DNA of 35,845 bases from Brevundimonas sp. (GTDB lineage: Bacteria; Pseudomonadota; Alphaproteobacteria; Caulobacterales; Caulobacteraceae): NCBI RefSeq assembly GCF_029945885.1, contig NZ_JAQSDK010000013.1, forward strand, positions 193,727 to 229,571. The letters are read 5' to 3'. Each line of letters starts with the position of its first letter. Position 1 is the stretch's first letter. The position numbers and the translations under genes were made by a program. Below the pieces are notes generated by a model. It did no database searches. It was not told the DNA's origin and saw only the letters and a list, made by a program, of their open reading frames with translations. Below are positions 16,239 to 22,161 of the stretch, in pieces.

Positions 16239-16257
16239 GCAACCATGAGTATGCATC

Positions 16258-16485
16258 ATGTTCGAGCTCAGAAAAATCCCGGTCGCCGTCATCGCGGCCC
16301 TGGCGGTGCAGACGGTCGGCGGGCTGGTCTGGGCCGGCGGCGCGGCGGCGCGGATCGCGGCGCTGGAGGAAAGGGTCGGCGAGCAGAGGCTGGTGGCCGA
16401 ACGGCTGGCGCGGCTGGAGGAACAGGGCATCGCCACGCGCCAGACGGTGGAGCGGATCGAGCGACGGCTGGAGGCGGGGCGGTGA
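16258..16485 (+). CDS. Small membrane/coiled-coil protein between portal and protease (g3.5-like)
   Basis: A 75-residue protein with one N-terminal membrane segment (VAVIAALAVQTVGGLVWAGGA, residues about 9-29) and a heptad-bearing coiled coil (RIAALEERVGEQRLVAERLARLEEQGIATRQTVERIERRLEAG). Small proteins of this layout occupy the same place in other GTA clusters (g3.5) and resemble phage holin-like or membrane-anchoring proteins. The stop codon overlaps the GTG start of the protease gene (GTGA, 16482-16485). Function is not established; membrane anchoring of assembling particles is a guess. Confidence 0.72.
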   Translation: MFELRKIPVAVIAALAVQTVGGLVWAGGAAARIAALEERVGEQRLVAERLARLEEQGIATRQTVERIERRLEAGR

Positions 16486-16979
16486 GCGAGATGGGCTGGT
16501 GTGACCCCTCACCCGACCGCGCGCGCACGACGGCTGCGCCGCCGTGCGCGGTCTCCCTCTCCCGCAAGGGGAGAGGGGGTGTGGAAATCGCCGGCTATGC
16601 CTCCCTGTGGGGTGTGGCGGATCTGGACGGGGATGTGGTGGCGCGCGGGGCCTTCGCCGACAGCCTGGCCCGGACCGGGGCGACCGGGGTGCGGATGTTG
16701 CACCAGCATGAGGCGCGGTCGGTGGTCGGGGTCTGGGACCGGCTGGCCGAGGATGAGCGCGGGCTGTTCGTGCGCGGGCGGATCCTGGACGGGTCGGCCG
16801 AGGCGCGGTTTGCGGCGGCGCTGGCCCGGGCCGGGGCGCTGGACGGGCTGTCGATCGGGTTCCGGGCGGCGAAGGCGCGGCGCGAGGGGCGGCTGCGGGT
16901 GCTGAGTGCCGTGGACCTGTGGGAGGTGTCGCTGGTGACCTTCCCGATGCTGCCGGGCGCGCGGTTCGGGGTGGTGTGA
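16482..16979 (+). CDS. GTA g4: HK97-family prohead protease
   Basis: A 165-residue serine protease that matures the capsid. The family core begins at VEIAGYASLWGVADLDGDVVARGAF. The catalytic His lies in the MLHQHEARSVVG segment and the catalytic Ser in LDGLSIGFRA, with VDLWEVSLVTFPMLPGARF near the end. Start is GTG at 16482 (overlapping the previous stop) or ATG at 16491. Residues about 7-33 come from a palindromic repeat element (16502-16579) read in frame and do not belong to the family core. The element may have replaced the native N-terminus. The 3' end meets an antisense gene 2 nt away. Confidence 0.9.
   Translation: MSEMGWCDPSPDRARTTAAPPCAVSLSRKGRGGVEIAGYASLWGVADLDGDVVARGAFADSLARTGATGVRMLHQHEARSVVGVWDRLAEDERGLFVRGRILDGSAEARFAAALARAGALDGLSIGFRAAKARREGRLRVLSAVDLWEVSLVTFPMLPGARFGVV
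16502..16579. repeat. Palindromic repeat element in the protease N-terminus
   Basis: Two consecutive palindromes. GACCGCGC...ACGACGGC (16515-16534) pairs with GCCGCCGTGCGCGGTC (16538-16553) with a small bulge, and CCCTCTCCC (16555-16563) pairs with GGGGAGAGGG (16568-16577) around GCAA. The flank CCCCTCACCC is typical of dispersed intergenic repeats in alphaproteobacteria. Here it is translated in frame at the start of g4. Confidence 0.75.
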
Positions 16980-16981
16980 TC

Positions 16982-17542
16982 TCAGGTCGGGGCGGATGCC
17001 GTGGCAGCCATACAGTCGATCCAGGCGAGGGCACGGGTGACGCCGCCGAGGGCAAACCAGGCGGATGTCGGTCCGCCCTGTGACTGGTAGGTCCAGCGCA
17101 GGGTGTTGGCGCGCATCGCTCCGCGCACCATGGACTCGACGTTGTCGGTCCCGGTGACATGCCATTCGTTGGCGACATTGCCCCGACGCTCGACCGTGTC
17201 GGTCAGGTCGAGACGGTGTCGGCCAAAGGCGACCGACATGGGCAGGGCATCATCGGTCGGTGACGGGATCACGGCGGTGAGGACCACATCATAGGGTGCG
17301 CCGGGCGTGGGGCGGGCGATGCGAAGCTGCTGGGTAAAGGCAGCGTCGCCGGTGGCATCGGGCAGGGCCAGGACGGCGGAGCAATAGCCATCAGGACGGC
17401 AGGCCCCCAGGGTATTCTGAAAATAGGCACGGGTCTCGCCGTACACGGTGTGGGTCGTGGCCCCGCATTGCTGGGCGGCAGAGGCGGCACCGGCCCAGGC
17501 CACAAGAGCGGTGGCCAGGATGGTGGTGCGGATCATCGACAT
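16982..17542 (-). CDS. Secreted cysteine-containing protein of unknown function
   Basis: A 186-residue protein with a Sec signal peptide (MSMIRTTILATALVAWAGAASA, cleavage about residue 22). The mature domain has four cysteines (QQCGATTH, LGACRPDGYC, WIDC) that probably form two disulfides in the periplasm. The end, TSAWFALGGVTRALAWIDCM, faintly recalls IalB-like secreted proteins, but the assignment is not secure. Start at 17542 is chosen because it begins directly at the signal peptide; 17560 adds six residues. It lies antisense between protease and capsid, its stop 2 nt from the protease stop, and is not a known GTA component. A TTGACA hexamer at 17596-17601 (minus strand) could be a -35, but no matching -10 is clear. 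Confidence 0.72.
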   Translation of the reverse strand: MSMIRTTILATALVAWAGAASAAQQCGATTHTVYGETRAYFQNTLGACRPDGYCSAVLALPDATGDAAFTQQLRIARPTPGAPYDVVLTAVIPSPTDDALPMSVAFGRHRLDLTDTVERRGNVANEWHVTGTDNVESMVRGAMRANTLRWTYQSQGGPTSAWFALGGVTRALAWIDCMAATASAPT

Positions 17543-17676
17543 CGGGGGCGGCCCTCCCAAGCCGTGGGAGAGACCCGATCACCTGAGCCGTGCCCTGTCA
17601 ATCGAACGGGACCTGACGGCCCCGGTCTCGGTTCCGGTCGGCTGAGCCGCCGGGAATTCTTGAAAACGGAGAGACC

Positions 17677-18930
17677 ATGAAAGAGACCAAACAGGCCCCG
17701 GCGACGCCGGAGGCGCGCGCCGCCATGCACGAGATGATGGCGGCGTTCGAGGCGTTCAAAGGGGCCAATGACGCCCGGCTGGACGAGATCGAGCGGAAGG
17801 CGGCGGCGGACCCCCTGCTGGAGGCGAAGGTGGCGCGGATCGACCAGGCGGTGGCCAGCGCCCAGGCGCGGCTGGACCGGGTGGTCAGTGAGGCGCGGCG
17901 TCCGGTGATCGGGGGTGAGGGAACCAGCCCCTCCACCGCTTCGCGGTCCCCCTCCCCATTTCATGGGGAGGAGACGAAAGCGGCGTTCGACGGCTATCTG
18001 AAGACGGGCAGTATCGGTGGGCTGGAGCTGAAGACGGGCCTGTCCACGGCGGCGGACTCGGGGGGCTATGTGGTGCCGCCGGAGACCGAGCGGGCGATCG
18101 ACCGGCGGCTGATGGCGGGCAGTCCGATGCGCGAGATCGCCACGGTGCGGACCATCGGGGCGGGGGTGTTTCGCAAGCCGGTGTCGACGGCGGGCGTGAC
18201 GGCCGGCTGGGTCGCCGAGACCGCGCCGCGGCCGGAGACGGATCCGGCGACCCTGGCCCTGCTGGAGTTCCCGGCGGCCGATCTCTATGCCTCGCCGGCG
18301 GCGACCCAGAGCCTGCTGGACGACGCCATGATCAATCTGGACGAGTGGCTGGCGGCCGAGGTCGAGGATGCCTTCGCGGCCCAGGAGACCACGGCCTTCG
18401 TCAGCGGTGACGGGATCAACAAGCCGAAGGGGTTCCTCAGCTACGACATCGTCGCCGAGGCGGGCCATGGCTGGGGCGAAATCGGCTATGTCGCCTCGGG
18501 CGCGGCGGGGGCGTTCGCGGCCAGCAATCCGGCGGACCGGCTGATCGACCTGGTCTATGCGCCGAAGGCCCGCTACCGGCCGAACGGGCGGTTCGTAATG
18601 AACCGGCGGACGGTCTCGACCGTGCGCAAATTCAAGGACGCCGACGGCAACTATATCTGGCAGCCGGCGGCGCGGGCGGGGGAGACGGCCTCGCTGCTGG
18701 GCTATCCGGTGACCGAGATCGAGACCATGCCGGACATCGCCGCCGACAGCGCCGCCATCGCCTTCGGCGACTTCCAGCGCGGCTATCTGATCGTCGACCG
18801 GGCCGGGGTGAGGGTGCTGAGGGACCCGTATTCGGCCAAGCCCTATGTGCTGTTCTACACGACCAAGCGGGTCGGCGGCGGGGTGCAGAATTTCGACGCC
18901 ATCAAGGTGATGAAGTTCGCGGTGAGCTAG
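17677..18930 (+). CDS. GTA g5: HK97-fold major capsid protein
   Basis: A 417-residue capsid precursor. The N-terminal 75 residues are a coiled-coil delta/scaffold region (AMHEMMAAFEAFKGANDARLDEIERKA). A conserved mature part runs from KAAFDGYLKTG through GGYVVPPETERAIDRRL and FAAQETTAFVSGDGINKPKGFL to a C-terminus (DRAGVRVLRDPYSAKPYVLFYTTKRVGGGVQNFDAIKVMKF) almost diagnostic of RcGTA-type g5. Residues about 80-100 (GEG..PSTASRSPSP...GEET) come from an in-frame palindromic repeat element between the two parts, near where the g4 protease should cut. GGAG precedes the ATG by 6 nt. It should build the small GTA head. Confidence 0.96.
   Translation: MKETKQAPATPEARAAMHEMMAAFEAFKGANDARLDEIERKAAADPLLEAKVARIDQAVASAQARLDRVVSEARRPVIGGEGTSPSTASRSPSPFHGEETKAAFDGYLKTGSIGGLELKTGLSTAADSGGYVVPPETERAIDRRLMAGSPMREIATVRTIGAGVFRKPVSTAGVTAGWVAETAPRPETDPATLALLEFPAADLYASPAATQSLLDDAMINLDEWLAAEVEDAFAAQETTAFVSGDGINKPKGFLSYDIVAEAGHGWGEIGYVASGAAGAFAASNPADRLIDLVYAPKARYRPNGRFVMNRRTVSTVRKFKDADGNYIWQPAARAGETASLLGYPVTEIETMPDIAADSAAIAFGDFQRGYLIVDRAGVRVLRDPYSAKPYVLFYTTKRVGGGVQNFDAIKVMKFAVS
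17914..17975. repeat. Palindromic repeat element read in frame inside the capsid gene
   Basis: GGTGAGGGA, 5 nt, then a 32-nt block (17928-17959) identical to 20939-20970, then a variable bit and GGGAGGAGAC (17966-17975). ACCGCTTCGCGGT and CTCCCCAT...ATGGGGAG are self-complementary. It encodes PSTASRSPSP in the same frame as the second copy. It lies in the propeptide/linker part of the capsid gene. Confidence 0.85.
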
Positions 18931-18941
18931 GCGCTCACCGA

Positions 18942-19022
18942 GGGCTTGGCGGGTAGGGCTTAGGGTTTAGGGAGGCAGGGCAGGGGAAACTCAAAGCCCT
19001 ACGCCCTAAGCCCCAAGCCCTC
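18942..19022. repeat. Inverted heptamer arrays after the capsid gene (deleted four-helix element?)
   Basis: Left arm 18942-18972 contains GGGCTTG, GGGCTTA and GGGTTTA; right arm 18994-19021 on the opposite strand reads GGGCTTG-GGGCTTA-GGGCGTA-GGGCTTT. Between them are GGGAGGC (18970-18976), matching the segment just upstream of the four-helix start, and AAACTCA (18987-18993), matching AAACTAA at that gene's end. It looks like the two ends of the 15831-16239 element joined after loss of the coding region, inserted in the opposite orientation. It could also act as a transcript hairpin between g5 and g6. Confidence 0.65.
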
Positions 19023-19047
19023 TTTTCTTCCAGAATCGAGGTTCCAG

Positions 19048-19314
19048 ATGGGCGTTCCGGTGAGCCTCACCGAGGCGAAACTGTTCCTGCGCGTCGACCA
19101 TGACGCCGAAAACGGGCTGATCCAGACCCTGATCGACGCGGCCCAGGCGCGGGTCGAGGGGGAGGTCGGGGCGACGCTGGACGACGCCTCGGCGGCCCCG
19201 TTGCGGCTGGCGGTGCTGATGCTGGCGCTGCGGGCCTATGAGCGGGGCGAGCGCGACATGCCGATCGCCCCTGTATCGGCCTGGATCGCCCCCTATCGCG
19301 GGGCGCGGCTGTGA
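19048..19314 (+). CDS. GTA g6: head-tail connector (adaptor)
   Basis: An 88-residue protein. VSLTEAKLFLRVDHDAENGLIQTLIDAAQARVEGEVGATL is the typical start of gp6/phiE125 gp8-like adaptors that bind the portal. The C-terminal helix is PLRLAVLMLALRAYERGE. Compared with longer GTA g6 proteins it lacks most of the beta-rich middle domain, so it resembles a minimal HK97 gp6-type adaptor. The ATG at 19048 follows the heptamer-array region. The stop overlaps the g7 GTG start by 4 nt. Confidence 0.87.
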   Translation: MGVPVSLTEAKLFLRVDHDAENGLIQTLIDAAQARVEGEVGATLDDASAAPLRLAVLMLALRAYERGERDMPIAPVSAWIAPYRGARL

Positions 19315-19619
19315 GCGGGCGGCGGCTGGCCGAGCTGTTGACGGCGACGGAGACGCAGACGCCGCAGGGCGGGCAGGCGGTGAGTTACGAACCCCTGGGC
19401 TGGGTGTGGATCCGGCCCGGCACCCGGCGACGGCGCGAGCGGACCGAGGCCGGGGTGATGCGGACGATCGAGATGATGCGGGTCGAGACCCGGGCCGACC
19501 CGCGCCTGGTCGCGGGCCGGGTGCTGCGGTTCGACGGCGATGACTGGACGGTGGTTGCGGTCGACACCGATCCGGCGCGGCCGGGGCGGGTGCATCCGGA
19601 TGTGGAGCGACGGCCATGA
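19311..19619 (+). CDS. GTA g7: head-tail stopper/closure protein
   Basis: A 102-residue small beta-rich protein starting with GTG at 19311 (GTGA overlap with g6). Segments ALG-like YEPLGWVWIRPGTRRRRERTEAGV, MRVETRADPRLVAGRVLRFDGDDWTVVAVD and the terminal PGRVHPDVERRP fit the SPP1 gp16/head-closure family found at this position in GTA clusters. It probably seals DNA in the head and joins it to the tail terminator. It overlaps g8 by 4 nt (ATGA). Confidence 0.83.
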   Translation: MSGRRLAELLTATETQTPQGGQAVSYEPLGWVWIRPGTRRRRERTEAGVMRTIEMMRVETRADPRLVAGRVLRFDGDDWTVVAVDTDPARPGRVHPDVERRP

Positions 19620-20023
19620 GCGACCACGAGAGCGCGCTGCAGGCGGCGCTGATCGCTTTTTTGACGGCGGAACCGTCCCTGTCGGCCCTGCTGGACGGGC
19701 GGGTGTGGGACGCGCCACCGCGGGATGCCGGCTATCCGCAGCTGCTGATCGGCCGCAGCGCCAGCCGTCCGGTGGCGGCCGAGGGCTGTGGCGTCGAGCA
19801 CCGGCTGTCGCTGACCGTGGCCTCCCGCTTTCACGGCACCGAGGAGGTGCGGGCCATTGTGGCGGCGGTGCGGGCGCGGCTGGAGGGGGCGGCACTGCAG
19901 GCGGACGGGGTGCGCACAGTGTCGCTGGGCGTGACCCTGGCCGATGTGTTCCGCGGCGCGGACGGGGCCCGGACCTGGGCGGTGATCCGGGTGCGGGCGG
20001 TGACCGAAGCCATCGACGGCTGA
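19616..20023 (+). CDS. GTA g8: tail terminator (DUF3168 family)
   Basis: A 135-residue protein with the DUF3168 layout: LQAALIAFLTAEPSLSALLDGRVWDAPPRDAGYPQLLIGRS, then a VEHRLSLTVASRFHGTEEVRAIVAAVRARLEGA helix, then VRTVSLGVTLADVFRGADGARTWAVIRVRAVTEA. In RcGTA this ring caps the tail tube and joins it to the head. It is coupled to g7 by an ATGA overlap and followed by g9. Confidence 0.88.
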   Translation: MSDHESALQAALIAFLTAEPSLSALLDGRVWDAPPRDAGYPQLLIGRSASRPVAAEGCGVEHRLSLTVASRFHGTEEVRAIVAAVRARLEGAALQADGVRTVSLGVTLADVFRGADGARTWAVIRVRAVTEAIDG

Positions 20024-20050
20024 GGCGATGACAGGGAAGGGATGAGGGAC

Positions 20051-20461
20051 ATGGCCGCACAGCGCGGGAAGGACATCTTGCTGAAGATCGAGGACGGACC
20101 GGGGGTGTTCGTCACCGTCGCCGGACTGAGGGCGCGGACGATCTCGCTGAACGCGCGGACGGTCGATGCGACCGACGGCGACAGCGCCGGATGCTGGCGT
20201 GAACTGCTGGCCGGGGCCGGGGTGAAGTCGGCGGCGGTGAGCGGCCAGGGGGTGTTTCGCGACGCCGCCTCGGACGCCCTGATCCGCGAGGCCTTCTTCG
20301 CCCAGACGACCCCGGGCTGGCAGTTGATCGTGCCCGATTTCGGCGTGCTGGAGGGGCCGTTCCTGGTGGCGGCGCTGGAATATGCCGGGGAGCACGAGGG
20401 CGAGGCCAGTTTCGCCATCAGCCTGGCGAGCGCGGGCGAGATCGGATTTACGGGGCTGTGA
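20051..20461 (+). CDS. GTA g9: major tail (tube) protein
   Basis: A 136-residue tube subunit of the TP901-1/GTA major tail family. MAAQRGKDILLKIEDGPGVFVTVAGLRARTISLNARTVDATDGDSAGCWREL is highly characteristic. FGVLEGPFLVAALEYAGEHEGEASFAISLASAGEIGFTGL closes it. Start at 20051 matches the conserved MxAQRGKD N-terminus and has GAGG upstream; an ATG at 20042 adds three residues. The stop overlaps the GTG of g10 by 4 nt. Confidence 0.93.
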   Translation: MAAQRGKDILLKIEDGPGVFVTVAGLRARTISLNARTVDATDGDSAGCWRELLAGAGVKSAAVSGQGVFRDAASDALIREAFFAQTTPGWQLIVPDFGVLEGPFLVAALEYAGEHEGEASFAISLASAGEIGFTGL

Positions 20462-20754
20462 CCGGGGCCAACGGGGCGCGCGGCGAGGTGTTGGCGATGC
20501 TGGCCGGGGCAGAGCGGCGGCTGTGTCTGACGCTGGGGGCTTTGGCCGAAATCGAGACCGGGCTGGGTGTGACCGGGATCGCGGCATTGGGTGAGCGGAT
20601 GCGGGTGTTGTCAGCAGGCGATCTGGTGATCGTCCTGGCGGCCCTGTTGCGCGGCGGCGGCGAGGAGGGGCTGGCGGACGACCTTGACCGGGCGGCGGTG
20701 GATCCCCGGGCGGCGGCGGAGGCGGTGGCCCGGGCCTTCGCGGCCGCCGCATGA
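20458..20754 (+). CDS. GTA g10: tail assembly protein (GTA_gp10 family)
   Basis: A 98-residue helical protein starting with GTG at 20458. ANGARGEVLAMLAGAERRLCLTLGALAEIETGLGVTGIAALGERM is the recognisable gp10 core. It sits between the tube and the tape measure, where siphophages place tail-assembly chaperones. ATGA overlap (20751-20754) joins it to g10.1, so the pair is translationally coupled; no slippery frameshift site was identified. Confidence 0.88.
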   Translation: MTGANGARGEVLAMLAGAERRLCLTLGALAEIETGLGVTGIAALGERMRVLSAGDLVIVLAALLRGGGEEGLADDLDRAAVDPRAAAEAVARAFAAAA

Positions 20755-20996
20755 CGCCCTGGGGCGAGATGCTGCGGGCGGCGGCGCGGGCGGGGGTGAC
20801 GCCGGCGGCCTTCTGGCGGCTGTCGCTGAAGGAATGGCGGATTCTGACCGAGCGACCGGCGGGGCCGGAGCCGATGGGGCGGGACGGGTTCGAGCGGATG
20901 ATGGCGGCGTGGCCGGATGAGGCTGGTGAGGGAGCGCACCCCTCCACCGCTTCGCGGTCCCCCTCCCCATCGCTACGCGACAGGGAGGAGACATGA
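20751..20996 (+). CDS. GTA g10.1: rcc01693-like tail assembly chaperone (DUF2376-type)
   Basis: An 81-residue protein. MTPWGEMLRAAARAGVTPAAFWRLSLKEWRILTE is the typical start of the small GTA g10.1/phage tail chaperone family. The native domain ends around residue 58. Residues 59-81 (GEGAHPSTASRSPSP...REET) are supplied by an in-frame palindromic repeat element, so the natural C-terminus has been replaced or extended. The element also carries the GGGAGGAGAC that serves as Shine-Dalgarno for g11, whose ATG overlaps this stop. Confidence 0.85.
   Translation: MTPWGEMLRAAARAGVTPAAFWRLSLKEWRILTERPAGPEPMGRDGFERMMAAWPDEAGEGAHPSTASRSPSPSLRDREET
20925..20992. repeat. Palindromic repeat element read in frame at the end of g10.1
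   Basis: Same layout as 17914-17975: GGTGAGGGA, a 5-nt spacer, the identical 32-nt block (20939-20970), a variable TACGCGACA segment and GGGAGGAGAC. The reading frame is the same as in the capsid copy (PSTASRSPSP). Confidence 0.85.
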
Positions 20997-21535
20997 TGGG
21001 GTCTTTCGAGACGGACGGGCTGGAGGCGGTGCCGGAGCGGGCGGCCGAGGCGGCGGCGGCGCTGGAGGGGCTGCGGGAGCCGGCGGACCGGGCGGCGAGC
21101 GCGATCGGTGAGGCCTTTGACCGGGCGGGTGAGGGTCTGGCCCGGTCGCTGGCGCGGGCGGCGGCGGACGGGGAGGTCAGCCTGGCCGAACTGGCGCGGG
21201 CGGTGCTGGCGGCGGTCAATTCAGGCCTTGGGGCCGGAGCCGGGGCCGCGACGGGCAGCGGCCTGGGTGCGGCGGTGACGGCGGCGTTGGGCGGGTTGTT
21301 CGGCGGCACGCGGGCGGACGGCGGGCCGGTGTCGGCGGGGGCCGCCTATCTGGTCGGGGAGCGCGGGCCGGAGGTGTTCCGGCCCGGTGGCGTGGGAACC
21401 ATCGAACCCGTGGCGGGACCGGGAGTGACGATCAATGTCCGTGTCGACGGCGGGGCCCCGGCCCTGCTGCGGTCCGAGGCCCAGATCGCCCAGATGCTGG
21501 CGCGCGCCGTGGCCCTGGGCGCGCGCCGGTTGTGA
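20993..21535 (+). CDS. GTA g11: short tail tape measure protein
   Basis: A 180-residue protein with N-terminal helices (VPERAAEAAAALEGLREPADRAASAIGEAFDRAGEGLARSLARAAADG), a small Gly/Ala hydrophobic segment (about 80-110) and the family mark ADGGPVSAGAAYLVGERGPEVFRPGGVGTIEP. Tape-measure length sets tail length, so a short tail is expected, in line with GTA particles. The ATG at 20993 overlaps the g10.1 stop, and the Shine-Dalgarno lies in the preceding repeat element. An antisense DUF805 gene follows. Confidence 0.9.
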   Translation: MMGSFETDGLEAVPERAAEAAAALEGLREPADRAASAIGEAFDRAGEGLARSLARAAADGEVSLAELARAVLAAVNSGLGAGAGAATGSGLGAAVTAALGGLFGGTRADGGPVSAGAAYLVGERGPEVFRPGGVGTIEPVAGPGVTINVRVDGGAPALLRSEAQIAQMLARAVALGARRL

Positions 21536-21593
21536 GGGCGCATTCTGGTGGCGCTACCGCGCTTTGCGCTGCTTGAGCGCGGACGGGTGGGGC

Positions 21594-22082
21594 TCAGCCT
21601 GCCGCCTTGGGGTTCGATCCGTAGCGGTTCTCGCCGTTGGTGCCGGGGGTCAGTCCGATCCACAGCAGGAAGCCGAGATTGACCAGGCAGATCAGGCCCA
21701 CCATGCCCAGCGCGGGCGCGAGCAGGGCGAAGATGGCAGCGGGATCCTCGTTCTCCAGCGCGGTCGCATTGGCAATGGCCGAGAAGCCGATCGCGCCGAC
21801 GCCGACGAACAGGGCGACGAGGGTCACGACCCAAGGAATGGCGACCAGCCAGCCGGACTGACCCATGTCGTGCAGTCGCTTCACGGCGATGGCGAGGTTG
21901 GGCCAGATCAGCGCAAGGCCGATCAGACCGCCGAGAATCGGAATCCAACCGGCGACGACGCCTGCTCCGAGCAGGATCAACCAGCCGATCCAGAAATGCT
22001 GACGCCGGATGCGGCCCTCAAACGAGAACAGCAGCACCTTCCAGTCGAAGCCGGGAACCTGGGTAGACGTGTCGTGGGTCAT
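21594..22082 (-). CDS. DUF805 family inner-membrane protein
   Basis: A 162-residue membrane protein. The DUF805 hallmark is FSFEGRIRRQHFWIGWLIL followed by hydrophobic helices (about 33-55, 85-110, 120-150) and RLHDMGQSGWLVAIPWV between them. The C-terminus GLTPGTNGENRYGSNP is also typical. Start at 22082 (MTHDTSTQVPGFDWK) has a strong GGAGG upstream; a longer frame from 22130 lacks such a site. It is antisense between g11 and g12 and not part of the standard GTA set, so it is an inserted cargo gene. DUF805 proteins are widespread and functionally obscure. Confidence 0.88.
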   Translation of the reverse strand: MTHDTSTQVPGFDWKVLLFSFEGRIRRQHFWIGWLILLGAGVVAGWIPILGGLIGLALIWPNLAIAVKRLHDMGQSGWLVAIPWVVTLVALFVGVGAIGFSAIANATALENEDPAAIFALLAPALGMVGLICLVNLGFLLWIGLTPGTNGENRYGSNPKAAG

Positions 22083-22161
22083 GGGTCGCCCTCCTGCGCG
22101 ATCGCGTGAGAGGCGAGTCTGGACGAACATCGCTTTCTGAACAAGCCGGAAGGAGGGGCGT

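Larger units (their letters stand above)
15831..16239 (-). mobile_element. Candidate small element carrying a four-helix-bundle gene
   Basis: About 410 bp inserted between portal and g3.5, bounded by inverted arrays of the heptamer GGGCTTR (three units each side) with a single minus-strand gene between. No transposase is encoded. A likely internally deleted relative, in the opposite orientation, lies at 18942-19022: it shares the heptamer arrays, a GGGAGGC segment at the upstream end and AAACTNA at the downstream end. The mobility mechanism is unknown and the designation is inference. Confidence 0.4.

Noticed and set aside
17573..17601. Promoter for the antisense secreted-protein gene
   Set aside because: TTGACA is present, but the sequence 17 bp downstream (TCGGGT) does not resemble a -10 element.
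20740..20760. Programmed frameshift between g10 and g10.1
   Set aside because: No slippery heptamer was seen; the ATGA overlap with an intact start codon fits simple translational coupling.
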